Shown here piece by piece: positions 7,987-16,399 of a stretch of DNA of 41,614 bases; position 1 is the stretch's first letter; every line of letters starts with the position of its first letter. The notes under the pieces were generated by a model. The model was not told the DNA's origin and made no database searches. It saw nothing but the letters and a program-made list of their open reading frames with translations. The DNA is taken from the NCBI GenBank assembly GCA_021324435.1, contig JAJPIZ010000022.1:1-41614 (forward strand), given 5' to 3'. This stretch comes from Anaerolineae bacterium. GTDB taxonomy: Bacteria > Chloroflexota > Anaerolineae > Anaerolineales > Villigracilaceae. A program made the position numbers and the translations under genes.

Positions 7987-8351
7987 TGGCTAACAAGTCT
8001 CGTTCTGAAGCGCGCGCTCGTCGTCATTTGCGCGTGCGCAAAAATTTGGCCGGAACTGCACAACGTCCGCGCTTGTCCGTTTTCCGCAGTGTAGCGGAGA
8101 TTTACGCGCAGGTGATTGACGATGCCGCGGGTCGCACGCTGGTCTCTGCTTCCTCGGTGGATAAAGAACTTCGTGAAAAAGTTAAAGGCATGAAGAAATC
8201 CGAGCAGGCCAAACTGGTAGGGCAGACCGTGGCTCAGCGCGCCAAGAGTAAAGGCATCACTGCGGTGGTGTTTGATCGCGGCGGCTTCAAATATATTGGA
8301 CGCGTCAAGGCGTTGGCCGATGGCGCGCGCGAAGGCGGCCTGCAGTTTTAA
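7986..8351 (+). CDS. rplR: 50S ribosomal protein L18
   Basis: A 121-residue L18. It has a basic N-terminus ([27 protein letters not shown]), the [18 protein letters not shown] strand, and the signature [27 protein letters not shown]18 carries 5S rRNA into the central protuberance with L5. It overlaps rplF by 1 nt and is followed by a 68-nt spacer containing a palindromic repeat. Confidence 0.97.
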   Translation: MANKSRSEARARRHLRVRKNLAGTAQRPRLSVFRSVAEIYAQVIDDAAGRTLVSASSVDKELREKVKGMKKSEQAKLVGQTVAQRAKSKGITAVVFDRGGFKYIGRVKALADGAREGGLQF

Positions 8352-8356
8352 GACAG

Positions 8357-8404
8357 GTAGCAACGGCTTCAGTCGCTCTATTGAACGGCTGAAATCGCCA
8401 CTAC
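8357..8404. repeat. Palindromic interspersed repeat, GTAG-AACG family (copy 1)
   Basis: The rplR-rpsE spacer holds an imperfect hairpin. The arm GTAGCAACGGCTTCAGTCGC begins at 8357, and its partner ends at 8404 in CCACTAC. The 22-nt arms (8357-8378 and 8383-8404) match at 15 positions around a 4-nt loop. The same consensus, GTAG(C/T)AACG(G/A)CTT(C/A)AG, reappears as a cleaner palindrome at 31080-31105. No U-tract follows, and the rpsE GGAG begins 6 nt later. Confidence 0.7.
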
Positions 8405-8419
8405 GTTTTGGAGATAGAT

Positions 8420-8971
8420 ATGGCAGAAACTGAAATTGTTGAACAGCAACAGCAATATGAACAACAGGATGCCTTTGAAGAGCGCGTGATCGAGATCGCC
8501 CGCGTGGCGAAGGTAGTAAAAGGCGGACGCCGCTTCCGCTTCCGCGTGACCGTGGTGGTCGGCGATAAAAAGGGCATGATCGGCATGGGCAGTGGCAAAG
8601 CCAACGCAGTGCCAGACGCAATGCGCAAGGCGTCGGAACGCGCCCGCAGGAATCTGCGCCAGGTTAATCTTTCTGGCACGACCATTCCACACGAATCTCT
8701 CGGGATCGTGGGCGGGGCGCGCGTTTATTTGAAGCCTGCTTCCCCTGGAACCGGCGTGATCGCGGCCGGAGGCGTACGCGCCGTGCTTGAAGTAGCGGGT
8801 GTGCGCGACATCCTGACCAAGTCCATGGGCTCGGCCAATGTGCTGAACGTAGTGATGGCGACCTTCGACGCTCTGCACAATCTGCGTTCCGCGCAGGTGG
8901 AAGCCGCGCGTCGCGGCAAGAAAGTGGAAGAACTGTTGCCGTTCTGGGAACGGAGGAAGCAGAATGCCTAA
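8420..8971 (+). CDS. rpsE: 30S ribosomal protein S5
   Basis: A 183-residue S5. The ATG at 8420 is preferred because GGAG at 8410-8413 lies 6 nt upstream; the in-frame TTG at 8408 overlaps that site. A Gln/Glu-rich N-terminal stretch precedes the core ([21 protein letters not shown]). The family signature [24 protein letters not shown] follows. S5 guards the mRNA entry channel and translational accuracy. It overlaps rpmD by 8 nt. Confidence 0.97.
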   Translation: MAETEIVEQQQQYEQQDAFEERVIEIARVAKVVKGGRRFRFRVTVVVGDKKGMIGMGSGKANAVPDAMRKASERARRNLRQVNLSGTTIPHESLGIVGGARVYLKPASPGTGVIAAGGVRAVLEVAGVRDILTKSMGSANVLNVVMATFDALHNLRSAQVEAARRGKKVEELLPFWERRKQNA

Positions 8972-9161
8972 GAAAGAATCTGCAGGCAAGACCCTGCGAG
9001 TCACGCTGGTTCGCAGCCCGATTGGATACACCAAGGATCAGAAAGCCACGGTACGCGCGCTCGGTCTGCATCGTATGCATCAAACCGTCGAACACAAGGA
9101 CACACCCGCGTTACGGGGTATGTTGTCCAAGATCGTTCATCTTTTGAAGATTGAAGAGTAG
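8964..9161 (+). CDS. rpmD: 50S ribosomal protein L30
   Basis: A 65-residue L30 with the classic short core: [44 protein letters not shown]30 is a small 50S protein absent from some bacterial phyla, so its presence is mildly informative. It overlaps the end of rpsE by 8 nt and is followed 6 nt later by rplO, consistent with coupled translation. Confidence 0.96.
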   Translation: MPKKESAGKTLRVTLVRSPIGYTKDQKATVRALGLHRMHQTVEHKDTPALRGMLSKIVHLLKIEE

Positions 9162-9167
9162 GTCACG

Positions 9168-9623
9168 ATGAAATTACACGACCTGAAGCCCAACGCGGGC
9201 TCAAAGAAAAATCGCAAACGCGTCGGACGCGGTATCTCTGCCGGTCAGGGCAAGACGGCCGGACGCGGCACCAAAGGTCAGGGCGCGCGCTCCGGTGAAG
9301 GCGGCCGCTTGTATCGTCAGGGCGGCAATCTGCCGTTCTATCGCCGCCTGCCGTTCATACGCGGTGAAGGCTTTACCCCGCCAAATCAAGTGACGTTCAA
9401 CGAAGTGAATCTCGATCAACTGGCCGAGGTCTTCAAAGCCAACGCTGAGGTGAATCCAGAATCGCTTTCAGACGCGCACCTGCTCAGGGATCCGCGCAAT
9501 CCGGTCAAAGTCTTGGGAAGAGGCGAGTTGAAAGTCGCGTTGAAGGTTAAAGTCCATCGCGTCAGCGCCAGTGCAAAGTCCAAGATCGAAGCGGCTGGCG
9601 GTTCCGTCGAAATGATTCAGTGA
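9168..9623 (+). CDS. rplO: 50S ribosomal protein L15
   Basis: A 151-residue L15. The extended glycine- and arginine-rich N-terminal arm that threads into 23S rRNA is clear (RVGRGISAGQGKTAGRGTKGQ), followed by EGGRLYRQGGNLPFYRRLP. The C-terminal signature KVHRVSASAKSKIEAAGGSVE is present. L15 is a late 50S assembly protein. secY begins 19 nt downstream, the usual spc order. Confidence 0.97.
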   Translation: MKLHDLKPNAGSKKNRKRVGRGISAGQGKTAGRGTKGQGARSGEGGRLYRQGGNLPFYRRLPFIRGEGFTPPNQVTFNEVNLDQLAEVFKANAEVNPESLSDAHLLRDPRNPVKVLGRGELKVALKVKVHRVSASAKSKIEAAGGSVEMIQ

Positions 9624-9642
9624 GTGGCGTAGGAGATTTCTT

Positions 9643-11022
9643 ATGCAGGCACTGTTGACAGGTCTCTCGCGTGTTTGGAAATCGGAAGATATCCGACGCA
9701 AGTTGCTGATCTCGCTGGGCATTCTGGCTTTGTATCGCCTTGTGGCGAACCTGGTCGTGCCGGGCGTGGATTTTCAAACGTTGACCGCGTTCCGCAAGGC
9801 TGGGACAGGGTCAGGCGGTTTCCTTGATTTCCTCGACCTTCTGTCGGGCGGGACGGTTTCGAACTTTTCCATCCTCTCGATGGGTGTATATCCATACATC
9901 ACGGCGCAAATCATTTTGCAATTGCTGATTCCGATCATCCCCGCCCTTCAGCGCCGGATGCAGGAAGACCCGCGTGAAGGCCGCCAGTGGATGGAACGCT
10001 GGACATATTATCTGGCCGTTCCGATGGCCGCGCTTTCCGCAATCGGTCAGATCAATATTTTCAATCAACTCTCCGTGCAGGGACTTGGAAAACAAATTGT
10101 CCCGTTTGGGTTTACCAGCGATCTGTGGTTGTCATCCACAGCGGTGTTGTTGTCCATGACGGCTGGGACGATGTTTGCCATCTGGCTCGGCGAATTGATC
10201 TCCGAATACGGCATCCGCGGTCAGGGACTTTCGCTGATCATCTTCGCGGGTATCGTGGCGCGCATGCCCGCTAATTTGTACCGCCTATTAGTAGACCCGA
10301 CCACGCGCTGGTTCCTGTTGATATTCACCTTGGTTGTCATCATTGCGACCATCTATGCCATTGTCTTCGTTCAGCAGGGACGCCGCAATGTGCCGGTCAT
10401 GTACCCGGGGCGCCGCATGGGAAATCGTATGTCCATGCCGGTGAAAGGCACACTGCCTCTGATGGTCAATCTGGCAGGCATGATTCCGTTGATCTTCGCC
10501 AGCGCCATCTTGCAATTTCCGGCCATCATTGCCAGCTATTTCATCAATTCTACAAATCCGGGTGTCGCGAGTTTCGCCAATTCCGTTCAGCAGACCCTCG
10601 GTGGTACGGGCACAAATAACTGGGTGTACTGGTTGTTGTACTTCCTGATGGTTGTTTCGTTCACCTTCTTCTACACCTCGGTTTTGTTTGAACAGCAAAA
10701 CTACGGCGATAACTTGAAGAAGGCCGGCGCGCAAATTCCCGGCGTGCACACCGGAGATATGACGCAAAAGTATCTCAACAAGGTTCAGCAACGCATCACG
10801 CTGCCGGGCGCGTTGTTCCTCGGGGTGGTGGCCGCCATGCCGTTTATTCTGAGTAAGATACTGGCGCTGTTCAATATCGGTCAGGCTTCGGCCTCCACCG
10901 GCCTCTTCCTCGTTTCATCGGCGGGCTTGCTCATCGTCGTCGGCGTTGTACGTGATACGTTCATGAACATCGAAGCCGAGTTGAAGCTACACGGCTACCA
11001 GGACTCACTGCTTATTCACTAA
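9643..11022 (+). CDS. secY: Protein translocase channel subunit SecY
   Basis: A 459-residue polytopic inner-membrane protein with about ten hydrophobic segments. Family features include FLDLLSGGTVSNFSILSMGVYPYITAQI at the plug and second helix, and the cytoplasmic loop GRRMGNRMSMPVKGTLPLMVN. Another is the C-terminal loop QKYLNKVQQRITLPGALFLG. SecY forms the protein-conducting channel with SecE and SecG, neither of which is in the window. GGAG lies ahead of the ATG. adk follows after 11 nt, the standard arrangement. Confidence 0.97.
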   Translation: MQALLTGLSRVWKSEDIRRKLLISLGILALYRLVANLVVPGVDFQTLTAFRKAGTGSGGFLDFLDLLSGGTVSNFSILSMGVYPYITAQIILQLLIPIIPALQRRMQEDPREGRQWMERWTYYLAVPMAALSAIGQINIFNQLSVQGLGKQIVPFGFTSDLWLSSTAVLLSMTAGTMFAIWLGELISEYGIRGQGLSLIIFAGIVARMPANLYRLLVDPTTRWFLLIFTLVVIIATIYAIVFVQQGRRNVPVMYPGRRMGNRMSMPVKGTLPLMVNLAGMIPLIFASAILQFPAIIASYFINSTNPGVASFANSVQQTLGGTGTNNWVYWLLYFLMVVSFTFFYTSVLFEQQNYGDNLKKAGAQIPGVHTGDMTQKYLNKVQQRITLPGALFLGVVAAMPFILSKILALFNIGQASASTGLFLVSSAGLLIVVGVVRDTFMNIEAELKLHGYQDSLLIH

Positions 11023-11033
11023 GAAGGATCCAT

Positions 11034-11684
11034 ATGGCGACCTACATCGTTCTTCTCGGACCTCCAGGTGTTGGCAAGGGAACACAGGCAAAAATTCTGT
11101 CTGAAAAAACCGGTCTCGCGCATATATCTTCGGGAGACTTGTTTCGGGAGAACCTGAAGAACGAAACGGATTTGGGCAAACTCGCCAAGTCTTACATGGA
11201 CAAAGGCGAACTCGTGCCCGATGATGTGACCATCGCCATGATCAAAGACCGCCTCTCACGCGCGGACTGCAAAGCGGGCGCCATTTTAGACGGCTTTCCC
11301 CGCACCCCGGTTCAAGCGGACGCACTTCAGAAGTTGCTGGTGAGTTTGAATGGCGACGTGAATGTGGTCCCGTTTATTACCGCCGATCCGAAAATCCTGA
11401 TTGAACGTTTGTCGGGCCGCTGGACGTGCAAGGCGCAGGGTCACATTTACAACGAGAAATTCAATCCGCCGAAAGTCGCTGGCAAGTGCGACATTGATGG
11501 CTCCGAACTTTATCAGCGCGATGACGACAAAGCCGAGACGGTGACGAATCGAATCAAAGTGTATCTGGAGCAAACCACACCGCTCATTGATTATTACCGC
11601 GCGCAAAAAAAACTGATTGAAATTGACGGCATGCAACCGATTGAAAAAGTCACAGATAAACTGCTGTCTGCAATAAAGAATTGA
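11034..11684 (+). CDS. adk: Adenylate kinase
   Basis: A 216-residue long-form adenylate kinase catalysing 2 ADP to ATP + AMP. The P-loop GPPGVGKGT lies at residues 9-17, the AMP site at GDLFREN and DGFPRT (85-91), and the LID domain at about 128-165. LID positions normally occupied by zinc ligands C-x2-C-x16-C-x2-D are C132, Q135, C152 and D155. The second cysteine is therefore glutamine and the site may not bind zinc. It lies 11 nt after secY and 3 nt before map. Confidence 0.97.
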   Translation: MATYIVLLGPPGVGKGTQAKILSEKTGLAHISSGDLFRENLKNETDLGKLAKSYMDKGELVPDDVTIAMIKDRLSRADCKAGAILDGFPRTPVQADALQKLLVSLNGDVNVVPFITADPKILIERLSGRWTCKAQGHIYNEKFNPPKVAGKCDIDGSELYQRDDDKAETVTNRIKVYLEQTTPLIDYYRAQKKLIEIDGMQPIEKVTDKLLSAIKN

Positions 11685-11687
11685 TTT

Positions 11688-12458
11688 ATGAACTCTGGTC
11701 GTCAAATCCATATCAAAAGCCCCGCCGAACTAAAAATTATGCGCGAGGCGGGTCGCATTAATGCTGAAGTTCTGGCGACCGTTAAAAATTTGATACAGCC
11801 CGGTGTTTCGACAGCCGACCTCAACGCGGCTGCTGAGGAAGTGCTGAAGAAACACGGTTGTTATTCGCCTTTCAAAGGCTACAGTCAGCCGCCGTACCCC
11901 GCCTCGATCTGCACCAGCATCAATGAGGAGTTGGTACACGGCATTCCGAGTAGAAAGAGAATCCTGCGCGAAGGCGACATCATCTCCGTGGATAGCGGAA
12001 CGGTGTACCAGGGCTTCGTAGCGGACTCGGCGTTCACTGTCGGAGTCGGGGAGATTTCTCCCGAGGCGAAAAATCTGCTGGAGATCACGCAGGGCGCACT
12101 GGCCGCCGCCATTGACAAGATGCGCGTCGGCAATCGCACCGGTGATGTTTCAGCGGCGATCCAAAATTATGTCGAAAGCCGCGGCTTGCACGTTACGCGT
12201 GAATACACGAGTCACGGCGTCGGACGCGAGATGCACGAAGGGCCGATGGTACCCAATTTCGGGTCCGCGGGAACCGGATTGCCTCTCAAGCCCGGAATGA
12301 CCATCGCCATCGAACCGATGGTATTGATCGGGACGCATGCAACCCGCGTCTTACGCGATCAGTGGACGGTCGTCTCGGCAGACAAGTCATTGACGGCGCA
12401 CTTCGAGCATTCGGTGGCTGTCACCGAAGGAGAGCCCCTCATCCTGACTGTCCCATGA
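11688..12458 (+). CDS. map: Methionine aminopeptidase, type I
   Basis: A 256-residue enzyme that removes initiator methionine from new proteins. All expected metal ligands are visible: D102, D113, H176, E209 and E240, with the active-site histidine H84 (VHGIP). The length is normal for a bacterial MetAP without an N-terminal extension. It follows adk by 3 nt. The next gene is rpmJ, 90 nt on; infA, usually found between map and rpmJ, is absent. Confidence 0.97.
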   Translation: MNSGRQIHIKSPAELKIMREAGRINAEVLATVKNLIQPGVSTADLNAAAEEVLKKHGCYSPFKGYSQPPYPASICTSINEELVHGIPSRKRILREGDIISVDSGTVYQGFVADSAFTVGVGEISPEAKNLLEITQGALAAAIDKMRVGNRTGDVSAAIQNYVESRGLHVTREYTSHGVGREMHEGPMVPNFGSAGTGLPLKPGMTIAIEPMVLIGTHATRVLRDQWTVVSADKSLTAHFEHSVAVTEGEPLILTVP

Positions 12459-12483
12459 GTTGTCTGGAAGAGAGTCGTTTCAC

Positions 12484-12512
12484 TGGACGCAACAGGCAAC
12501 AGCCTGTATAAT
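12484..12512 (+). promoter_or_regulatory. Sigma-70-type promoter before rpmJ
   Basis: TATAAT at 12507-12512 is a perfect -10 box. TGGACG at 12484-12489 matches four of six bases of TTGACA with an ideal 17-nt spacer. Transcription would start near 12519, about 30 nt before the rpmJ ATG, and would drive rpmJ-rpsM-rpsK-rpsD and possibly rpoA-rplQ. It fills the largest spacer between map and the alpha cluster. Confidence 0.75.
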
Positions 12513-12548
12513 CACGAATTTGCTGAACGAAAGTAAGGAGTAGTTATC

Positions 12549-12662
12549 ATGAAAGTATCACCCTCGGTTCGCAAGCGATGTGCCAAGTGCCGCATTGTGC
12601 GGCGCAAAGGGCATGTTTATATCATTTGCGAAAATCCAAAACACAAACAGCGACAAGGGTAG
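12549..12662 (+). CDS. rpmJ: 50S ribosomal protein L36
   Basis: A 37-residue protein with the zinc-binding L36 pattern C11, C14, C27, H32. It begins [14 protein letters not shown] and ends [12 protein letters not shown]36 is the smallest 50S protein and organises 23S rRNA near the factor-binding centre. AAGGAG at about 12535-12540 serves as its ribosome binding site. rpsM starts 8 nt after its stop. This is the cysteine-containing, zinc-dependent paralogue. Confidence 0.95.
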   Translation: MKVSPSVRKRCAKCRIVRRKGHVYIICENPKHKQRQG

Positions 12663-12670
12663 TGTGACCT

Positions 12671-13057
12671 ATGGCAAGAATTGAAGGTGTTGACCTGCCC
12701 CGCAATAAGCGGGCGGAAGTGGGCCTGACCTATTTGTTTGGCGTCGGCCCAACGCGCGCGCGGGCAATTTTGGCCGCTACCAAAGTCAATCCAGATACGC
12801 GTATCAAGGATTTGACCGAGGCAGAGGTTGCCGCAATCCGCGAATTCATTTCAAAGAATTACAAAGTAGAAGGCGATCTGCGCCGCGAACAGCAGATGAA
12901 CATCAAGCGATTGATCGAGATCGGCTCATATCGCGGACTTCGCCACCGCCGCAATCTGCCTGTCCGCGGGCAGCGCACCCGCACGAACTCGCGCACCCGC
13001 AAGGGCGGCAAGAAGACGGTGGCCGGACGCGGACGCCGCCGCGGTGCAAAGAAGTAA
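12671..13057 (+). CDS. rpsM: 30S ribosomal protein S13
   Basis: A 128-residue S13. It starts [26 protein letters not shown] and carries the signature [26 protein letters not shown]. The helix-two-turn-helix core is followed by a strongly basic tail ([18 protein letters not shown]) that reaches tRNA in known ribosomes; this tail is a little longer than in E. coli (118 aa). S13 forms inter-subunit bridges in the 30S head with S19. Confidence 0.97.
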   Translation: MARIEGVDLPRNKRAEVGLTYLFGVGPTRARAILAATKVNPDTRIKDLTEAEVAAIREFISKNYKVEGDLRREQQMNIKRLIEIGSYRGLRHRRNLPVRGQRTRTNSRTRKGGKKTVAGRGRRRGAKK

Positions 13058-13075
13058 TTCAGGAGTTGATGGTAT

Positions 13076-13483
13076 ATGGCTCAGAGTGTACGCTCCACGC
13101 GCCGCGCGACCGCTGGCGCCAAAAAAGGAAAGCGCAATCTGTCCTCCGGACAGGTGCATATTTTTGCGTCCTTCAATAATACGATTGTGACTGTGACAGA
13201 CTCTGAAGGCAACACGGTTGCCTGGGGGTCGGCGGGTTCTGCGGGTTTCAAAGGCTCGCGCAAGAGCACACCGTTTGCCGCGCGTCTCGCCGCGGAACAG
13301 GCTTTGAAGGCCGCCCAACAATTGGGTATTCAAGAAGTGGATTTGTTCGTCAAAGGCCCCGGCCCCGGACGCGAGAATGCTATCCGCGCTGTGCAGGCCA
13401 TGGGATTGAAAGTGCGCTCCATCTCGGATGTCACGCCGATTCCGCACAACGGATGCAGGCCTCCGAAGAAGCGCCGCGTGTAA
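13076..13483 (+). CDS. rpsK: 30S ribosomal protein S11
   Basis: A 135-residue S11. The core shows [18 protein letters not shown] and [25 protein letters not shown]. The C-terminal signature is the usual [18 protein letters not shown]11 lies in the 30S platform near the anti-Shine-Dalgarno helix. It is 18 nt after rpsM and 21 nt before rpsD, preserving the alpha-operon order. Confidence 0.98.
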   Translation: MAQSVRSTRRATAGAKKGKRNLSSGQVHIFASFNNTIVTVTDSEGNTVAWGSAGSAGFKGSRKSTPFAARLAAEQALKAAQQLGIQEVDLFVKGPGPGRENAIRAVQAMGLKVRSISDVTPIPHNGCRPPKKRRV

Positions 13484-13504
13484 TTTAATGAGGTAATAAG
13501 AAGT

Positions 13505-14158
13505 ATGGCAAAAACACTTAGCCCAGTTTGTAAACTGTGCAGACGCGAAGGCGAAAAACTGTATCTCAAAGGCGAGCGTTGTTTCACTCCCAAGTGCGCA
13601 TTTGAAAAGCGTTCTTTCGCTCCCGGTCAGCATGGCAAAACCTCAGGCCGAGGCGGCAGAGCCTCCAGCACAGGCCAATCAGACTTTGCCCGCCAATTGC
13701 GCGCCAAGCAGAAAGCCCGCCGCGTGTATGGCGTGTTGGAACGCCAGTTCCGCCGATATTATGAGACAGCGCTTGGCCGCCGCGGCCTGACCGGTTTGAA
13801 TCTTTTGCAGATTCTCGAATCCCGTTTGGATAATGTGATCTTTCGTCTGGGGTTCGCATCCAGCCGTTCACAGGCTCGTATGCTGGTGACGCACGGTCAT
13901 TTTACGGTTAATGGCCGCCGCACCGACGTTCCTTCCATGCTCTTGAAGGAAGGCGACGAGATTGCAGTCCGCGATGGTTCTGCAAAGTTGACTTATTTCA
14001 AAGATCTGCCTGCTTTCGCTGAGAAGCGCACATCTCCTGCCTGGCTTTCCCGCGATCTCAAAAAGATGGCCGGAAACGTTTCCCGTTTCCCGGAGCGCAT
14101 GGAGATTGATGGCAGTCTCAACGAGCAGTTGATCGTCGAGTATTACTCGCGCCGTTAA
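13505..14158 (+). CDS. rpsD: 30S ribosomal protein S4, zinc-binding type
   Basis: A 217-residue S4. Four cysteines at 9, 12, 26 and 31 make an N-terminal zinc knuckle, as in Thermus S4 and unlike E. coli. The S4 RNA-binding domain follows around residues 105-165 ([29 protein letters not shown] in part). S4 nucleates 30S body assembly and, in E. coli, represses the alpha operon. The 74-nt spacer to rpoA holds a terminator-like hairpin. Confidence 0.97.
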   Translation: MAKTLSPVCKLCRREGEKLYLKGERCFTPKCAFEKRSFAPGQHGKTSGRGGRASSTGQSDFARQLRAKQKARRVYGVLERQFRRYYETALGRRGLTGLNLLQILESRLDNVIFRLGFASSRSQARMLVTHGHFTVNGRRTDVPSMLLKEGDEIAVRDGSAKLTYFKDLPAFAEKRTSPAWLSRDLKKMAGNVSRFPERMEIDGSLNEQLIVEYYSRR

Positions 14159-14168
14159 TTCTTTGGCT

Positions 14169-14216
14169 TGCAGATGAATGAGACAGGATTTCCTCATCCA
14201 AATGCATTTTTCTTCT
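14169..14216 (+). terminator. Terminator-like hairpin with U-tract before rpoA (possible attenuator)
   Basis: The arms 14169-14182 (TGCAGATGAATGAG) and 14193-14206 (CTCATCCAAATGCA) pair at 11 of 14 positions around a 10-nt loop. The stem is followed at once by TTTTTCTTCT at 14207-14216. This is the layout of an intrinsic terminator, placed between rpsD and rpoA, where partial termination would lower alpha-subunit output relative to ribosomal proteins. The AT-rich, mismatched stem suggests leaky rather than full termination. Confidence 0.5.
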
Positions 14217-14232
14217 GAAGGGAAGGTGAACC

Positions 14233-15198
14233 GTGACGGGTGCTTCTAACATGGTCATGCCGAAGATCGAGCGCGAAGCAGAAGCTCGAAACTACGGCAA
14301 ATTTGTCATCAGCCCGCTGGAGCGCGGCTATGGCGTGACGCTGGGCAATGCCCTGCGCCGCGTCCTTCTGTCCTCGCTGGACGGCGCGGCAATCACATCC
14401 ATGCGTATCGGTGATGTCTTGCATGAATTCAGCGACATCCCCGGCGTGCGCGAAGATGTGATTCAGGTCACTCTGCAAATCAAGCAGATCCGGCTAAAAC
14501 TGGATGGCGTGGAAAGCACGCGCATGCACCTCGAAGTGCGCGGCGAAGGCACCGTGACTGCCGCTGACATTTCCACGCCAGCCGAAGTGGAGGTCGTCAA
14601 TCCCGATCTCTATCTCTTTACGGTGGATAATCCCAAAACCAAACTCGATATTGAATTCACGGTCGAGCGCGGCCGCGGCTATTCGCCGGCCAACGAACGC
14701 AGTGGACACATGCCCATCGGCGAGCTTCCTGTGGATGCCATCTACAGCCCGGTCAAGCGCGTCAATTGGGAAGTGACCTCGGCCCGTGTGGGTCAGAGCA
14801 CGAATTACGATAAATTGATTTTGGAAATCTGGACGGACGGCACGATCTCACCGGAGCGCGCGTTGAGCACGTCTGCCAAGCACATCATTGATCACCTGCG
14901 TTTGATCGCCGGTATCAATGAAGAGATGCTGACGGTCGTTACCGAACGCGAAGTGGGTGGGACCCGCCTGTCCAGCGAATTGGCGGAAACGCCAGTGGAA
15001 GCCCTCGATCTTTCGGTGCGTGTCTTCAATTCATTGAAACGCACCGGCATCACCACCGTTGGCGATGTGTTGGAACTGCTTGACAAAGGCGAATCGGCGG
15101 TAATGTCCATCCGTAACTTCGGCGAGAAGAGCCTCGATGAACTGCGCCAGAAGATGCAGGAAAAGGGCTTTCTCAAAGACGAACAAACATCGGAGTAA
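14233..15198 (+). CDS. rpoA: DNA-directed RNA polymerase subunit alpha
   Basis: A 321-residue alpha subunit. GTG at 14233 is chosen because GGAAGG at 14221-14226 lies 6 nt upstream. The N-terminal domain, for dimerisation and beta/beta-prime assembly, carries SPLERGYGVTLGNALRRVLLSSLDGAAI. The alpha-CTD at about residues 245-315 shows the helix-hairpin-helix DNA-binding region (FNSLKRTGITTVGDVLELL, then SIRNFGEKSLDELRQKM). It follows the ribosomal protein genes of the alpha operon and precedes rplQ by 7 nt. Confidence 0.98.
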   Translation: MTGASNMVMPKIEREAEARNYGKFVISPLERGYGVTLGNALRRVLLSSLDGAAITSMRIGDVLHEFSDIPGVREDVIQVTLQIKQIRLKLDGVESTRMHLEVRGEGTVTAADISTPAEVEVVNPDLYLFTVDNPKTKLDIEFTVERGRGYSPANERSGHMPIGELPVDAIYSPVKRVNWEVTSARVGQSTNYDKLILEIWTDGTISPERALSTSAKHIIDHLRLIAGINEEMLTVVTEREVGGTRLSSELAETPVEALDLSVRVFNSLKRTGITTVGDVLELLDKGESAVMSIRNFGEKSLDELRQKMQEKGFLKDEQTSE

Positions 15199-15205
15199 TT
15201 GAGAG

Positions 15206-15583
15206 ATGCGACACAGTGTAGCAGGTTACAAACTTGGCCGAACATCAGGCGCGCGCATTGCTTTGCGGCGCAACCTGATGAAACAATTCTTCACCCACGA
15301 GCGGATTCGCACCACAAAGGCCAAGGCCGCCGCGATCCGCGGTGAGGCGGAACATATCATCACTATCGCGCGCAATAGCGCCAACGCCGGCGATTCCGAA
15401 AAACTTGCAGCGCGCCGTTTGATTGCGTCGAAACTCGGTGACAATCAGGTCATTCAGCGCGTGTTCGATGAGATCGCTCCTCGTTTTGCAAATCGCAACG
15501 GCGGTTACACACGCGTGACGAAACTCGGTCCGCGCCTCGGCGACTCGGCGGAGATGGTGATCCTCGAGCTCGTGGAAGAGTAA
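15206..15583 (+). CDS. rplQ: 50S ribosomal protein L17
   Basis: A 125-residue L17. It starts MRHSVAGYKLGRTSGARIAL and includes the signature FFTHERIRTTKAKAAAIRGEAE and the C-terminal GGYTRVTKLGPRLGDSAEMVILEL. L17 lies near the tunnel exit. It closes the core alpha operon 7 nt after rpoA. A hairpin repeat begins at its stop codon and fills the spacer to truA. Confidence 0.97.
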   Translation: MRHSVAGYKLGRTSGARIALRRNLMKQFFTHERIRTTKAKAAAIRGEAEHIITIARNSANAGDSEKLAARRLIASKLGDNQVIQRVFDEIAPRFANRNGGYTRVTKLGPRLGDSAEMVILELVEE

Positions 15584-15636
15584 TCAGTGTTCAGTAATCA
15601 GTGACCAGTACTGAAAACTGACGACTGACCACTGAC
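15583..15636. repeat. Heptamer-word hairpin built on TCAGT (copy C)
   Basis: This copy starts at the last base of the rplQ stop. Its left arm, 15583-15609, reads as 7-nt words (ATCAGTG TTCAGTA ATCAGTG). The right arm, 15610-15636, is their approximate reverse complement (ACTGACG, ACTGACC). Arms of 27 nt abut without a loop, and roughly 20 positions pair. It extends to within 9 nt of the truA ATG, so it occupies the expected ribosome-binding region. There is no U-tract. Confidence 0.8.
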
Positions 15637-15644
15637 GACTGGAA

Positions 15645-16385
15645 ATGGTACGTTACAAACTCATCCTTGCGTACGATGGCACAGCCTTTGCTGGAAGTCA
15701 GCGGCAGGCGAAGCACCGGACGGTGCAGGGCGAACTTGAGAAGGCTTTACGCGGACTCGGCTGGTCGGCTCGCTCCGTGACGTTGGCCGGGCGCACCGAC
15801 ACGGGCGTTCACGCGTCGGGACAGGTGGCCGCGTTCGACCTCGATTGGCCGCACGACCTCGAGAAACTTCGCGATGCCCTCAACGCCAACCTGCCCGCAG
15901 ACATGGCCGCGAAGGAAGTGCTGGTTGCGGACCCGAAATTTCATCCGCGTTTCTCAGCGACCTCGAGATGCTATCGTTATCGTCTGTTTTCGCAGAATGT
16001 GCGCGACCCGCTTCGAGAAAGATTTGCCTGGCGAGTATGGCCTGCCGTTGATGGCAATGTGCTGAATGAAACCGCCCGAGTCTTTTTAGGCCAGCGTGAT
16101 TTCTCTGCCTTCGGTTCGCCGCCGCGCGAAGAAAGCTCCACGACGCGGACGGTGATGGCCTCGGCGTGGGAGCAGGCTGAAGGCGAGTGGCAGTACGAGG
16201 TCCGGGCCGATGCGTTTTTATATCGCATGGTGCGCAGACTTGTTTATGTGCAGGTGGCTGTCGCGCAAGGAAGATGTTCCAAAGAAATCCTGGTCAGGGC
16301 TCTTGAAAAGCCGCAGACCAAAAATGAAATCCCCGCGGGATTAGCGCCCGCCCACGGATTGACACTGGTCGAAGTGACATATTGA
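15645..16385 (+). CDS. truA: tRNA pseudouridine(38-40) synthase TruA
   Basis: A 246-residue enzyme converting U38-U40 of the tRNA anticodon arm to pseudouridine. The catalytic aspartate is D52 in the AGRTDTGVHA motif. YKLILAYDGTAFAGSQRQ at the N-terminus and FLYRMVRRLVYVQVAVAQG near the C-terminus are family-typical. The spacer before the ATG is almost entirely the copy C hairpin, leaving only a weak TGGA ahead of the start. It is 61 nt from rplQ and 14 nt from rplM, a conserved neighbourhood. Confidence 0.97.
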   Translation: MVRYKLILAYDGTAFAGSQRQAKHRTVQGELEKALRGLGWSARSVTLAGRTDTGVHASGQVAAFDLDWPHDLEKLRDALNANLPADMAAKEVLVADPKFHPRFSATSRCYRYRLFSQNVRDPLRERFAWRVWPAVDGNVLNETARVFLGQRDFSAFGSPPREESSTTRTVMASAWEQAEGEWQYEVRADAFLYRMVRRLVYVQVAVAQGRCSKEILVRALEKPQTKNEIPAGLAPAHGLTLVEVTY

Positions 16386-16399
16386 AACGGAGAACGAAA

